This document shows, one piece after another, positions 62,144 through 64,000 of a stretch of DNA of 64,000 bases. The notes under the pieces are model-generated. The model was not told the DNA's origin and did no database searches. It saw only the letters and a list, made by a program, of their open reading frames with translations. Position numbers and translations under genes: made by a program. Origin of the DNA: Utricularia gibba (Eukaryota > Streptophyta > Magnoliopsida > Lamiales > Lentibulariaceae); the NCBI GenBank assembly GCA_002189035.1, contig CM007989.1, positions 6,491,501 through 6,555,500 on the forward strand. The letters run 5' to 3'. Position 1 is the first letter of the stretch. Each line of letters opens with the position of its first letter.

Positions 62144-63646
62144 ATGTCGACGGCGAAAGTGCCCGGTCGGCTTTTCACGATCGGGATAGTGGCGTCATGG
62201 TATTCTTCCAACATTGGGGTTTTGTTACTGAACAAGTACTTACTGAGCAATTACGGTTTCCAGTATCCGATTTTCTTGACGATGTGCCACATGGCGGCTT
62301 GCTCTTTGCTGAGCTACATCGCTATTATTTGGATGAAGGTTGTCCCGTTGCAGACGATAAAATCTAGAATTCAGTTCATTAAAATATGTGGACTTAGCGC
62401 AATTTTTTGTTTTTCGGTTGTTAGTGGCAATATTTCCCTCAAGTATTTGCCAGTGAGCTTTAACCAGGCTGTTGGCGCTACTACACCATTCTTTACTGCA
62501 ATCTTTGCTTATTTGATGGCCCTGAAGAGAGAGGCATGGTTGACTTACATTACTCTGATACCTGTTGTTGCTGGGGTTATCATTGCCAGTGGGGTACGCA
62601 AGCATATTACTTTTGTTGATTGCTTCCATTGTGTTTCGGTCTTGTTTCATACCTTAATCTGCTGCTGATTGAGCTTTCTTTATGAAATGTTAACTACCTG
62701 GGTTTCCCCATGACTGAGCTTTCTCCACGAAGTGTCAACACCTAAAAGTTCATGTGCCATTTTCCAAGATATATTTCTTGTGATTCGCCCATGTTAACTG
62801 AACTATGGGAAATACCTGAGCTGGCTGAATGCAAAGCTTGCCACTGTGTATAAGATATGGTAGCTTGTTGTGAATGAGATATGGTAGCTTGTTTCTGTAT
62901 TCCATTTACTGTGATGGCTGATTTTCACCAGTATCTAGTCTGAACATGATTTTTTTTGGCATGCTGTTAGGGTGAGCCTAGCTTTCATCTGTTTGGGTTT
63001 ATCATGTGTATTGGTGCAACTGCTGCGAGGGCACTGAAGTCAGTGGTTCAAGGCATTTTGCTTTCTGCAGAAGGGTAACACTTCCTTCACATTTTAGCCA
63101 TTTCACTTGTGATCTGCTCTCATTTACGCTGTTGTGAGACAAGATTCTGATAAGCTGCCGCATTGTGTTGAAGGGAAAAAGTGGATTCTATGAATCTGCT
63201 CTTGTACATGGCTCCTGTGGCTGTCGTGCTTCTACTTCCTGCAACTCTCTTTATGGAAGAAAATGTAGTTGGCGTCACGTTGGCCCTAGCAAGGAACGAC
63301 ATGAGTATTGTTTGGTTACTGCTGTTTAATTCCTCCGTTGCGTATTGTGTAAATTTGACCAATTTTCTGGTAACGAAGCACACAAGTGCTCTTACCCTTC
63401 AGGTACTTTCTCATCCCTTCAGTATTAGTGAATGCCATTCCTGTGTCATTCCTGAAAAAACTTTCCTTTATGCCTTGTTCTTCCTTTTAGGTCCTGGGAA
63501 ATGCCAAGGGAGCATTGGCTGTTGTGATCTCTATACTGATTTTCAGGAACCCCGTGTCCATCACTGGGATGCTTGGGTACTCCCTCACCGTCGCCGGTGT
63601 TGTCCTCTACGGCAAAGCCAAAAAGCAGTCGAAATCAAATGTGTAG
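62144..63646 (+). CDS. Nucleotide-sugar transporter of the NST/TPT family, UUAT1-like
   Basis: Golgi antiporter of the triose-phosphate translocator superfamily. The closest recognised group is the Arabidopsis UDP-uronic acid transporter clade (UUAT1 and relatives), which supplies UDP-glucuronic and galacturonic acid for cell-wall polysaccharides. Four exons: 62144-62593, 62971-63074, 63174-63402, 63491-63646; total 312 aa. About ten hydrophobic segments are visible, starting [20 protein letters not shown]. Family blocks: [60 protein letters not shown], and the last exon with [20 protein letters not shown] and [17 protein letters not shown]. Splice sites are all GT-AG and the frame is intact. 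Substrate is inferred from similarity only. Confidence 0.9.
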
Positions 63647-64000
63647 TTCAGAAAGCAACTGATCCTACACCCTCCCATCTGTTTCTTCTTGTAATATACC
63701 TTGGACAACAATAAAAATTTGTTGACCTATTCTTTTCATGGACACTGTGGGCATGCTGATTCCTGGATTCCCATGGTGCACAAGGCAAGGGCAATTTGCA
63801 GCTTCTTGTATCTTCATTTAGAGGTCCTTTTTGAACTCGTTACTCAAGATATTCTATGAATCTGAGCCACGTTACACAGTTTTAGTGTTTTTGTCATCAC
63901 ACTTGCCTTATAATGAACATGTCAAAAGCCTTTTTCAATGCAAAAGAGGAAGCTCCAACAGGTTGGAGGAACCATGAACATGATCTCTACCGGACTCTGA
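63647..64000 (+). other. 3' UTR and flank of the transporter gene
   Basis: AATAAA at about 63711-63716 is a likely polyadenylation signal. No further gene is visible before the window ends. Confidence 0.5.

Noticed and set aside
61553-62250. Overlapping minus-strand frames (136-187 codons) upstream of the transporter
   Set aside because: They overlap the transporter leader and first exon in antisense, show no domain, and are rich in Lys/Arg/Pro as expected by chance.

Overview
This is a gene-rich stretch of a plant nuclear genome. Genes have many short GT-AG introns and AT-rich spacers, and the proteins are land-plant families: group I WRKY, cell-wall XTH, P-type PPR, plastid SLP1 phosphatase, SYP81, ACT-repeat ACR, and a UUAT1-type nucleotide-sugar transporter. 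Protein style and gene structure suggest a core eudicot; the species cannot be named from sequence alone. I see no prokaryotic operon, CRISPR array or biosynthetic cluster. The neighbouring genes are functionally unrelated, as is normal for plant euchromatin.

Layout. 0-10 kb: 3' end of a TMEM115 homologue (+), XTH5-like (+), GTE1/6-like bromodomain protein (-), mitoferrin (+), SLP1 phosphatase (-). 10-22 kb: WRKY33-like factor (-), a 90-aa membrane-anchored protein (-), a copia relic, eIF2 beta (-), a 792-bp Mutator-like MITE with 10-bp target duplications, and a ubiquitin-conjugating enzyme (-). 22-40 kb: AT-rich spacer, proteasome RPT3 (-) divergent from RPL10 (+), QCR8 (-), a KH/STAR RNA-binding protein (-), an unresolved block, a PPR protein (-), and CBSX3 (-). 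41.2-47.7 kb: one complete but dead Ty3/gypsy retrotransposon (- orientation). 49.8-64 kb: plastid alpha/beta-hydrolase (+), ALY export factor (+), ACR9/10-like (-), SYP81 (+), UUAT1-like transporter (+).

The most consequential observation concerns sequence quality or gene decay. Eight of 21 genes carry one-base deletions, nine in total, and nearly all lie in G/C runs of 2-4. Adding one base at each site restores a full-length family-like protein, and exon lengths then sum to whole codons. Because ribosomal and other housekeeping genes are hit and no insertions are seen, uncorrected long-read homopolymer errors are the likeliest cause. Automated gene calls here will be truncated or given wrong starts. 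The most interesting biology is the alpha/beta-hydrolase that keeps its catalytic His and Asp but appears to lack the nucleophile, the MITE with an internally duplicated end, and an unidentified transcription-unit-like block at 34.3-35.5 kb. I found no convincing new biological system.
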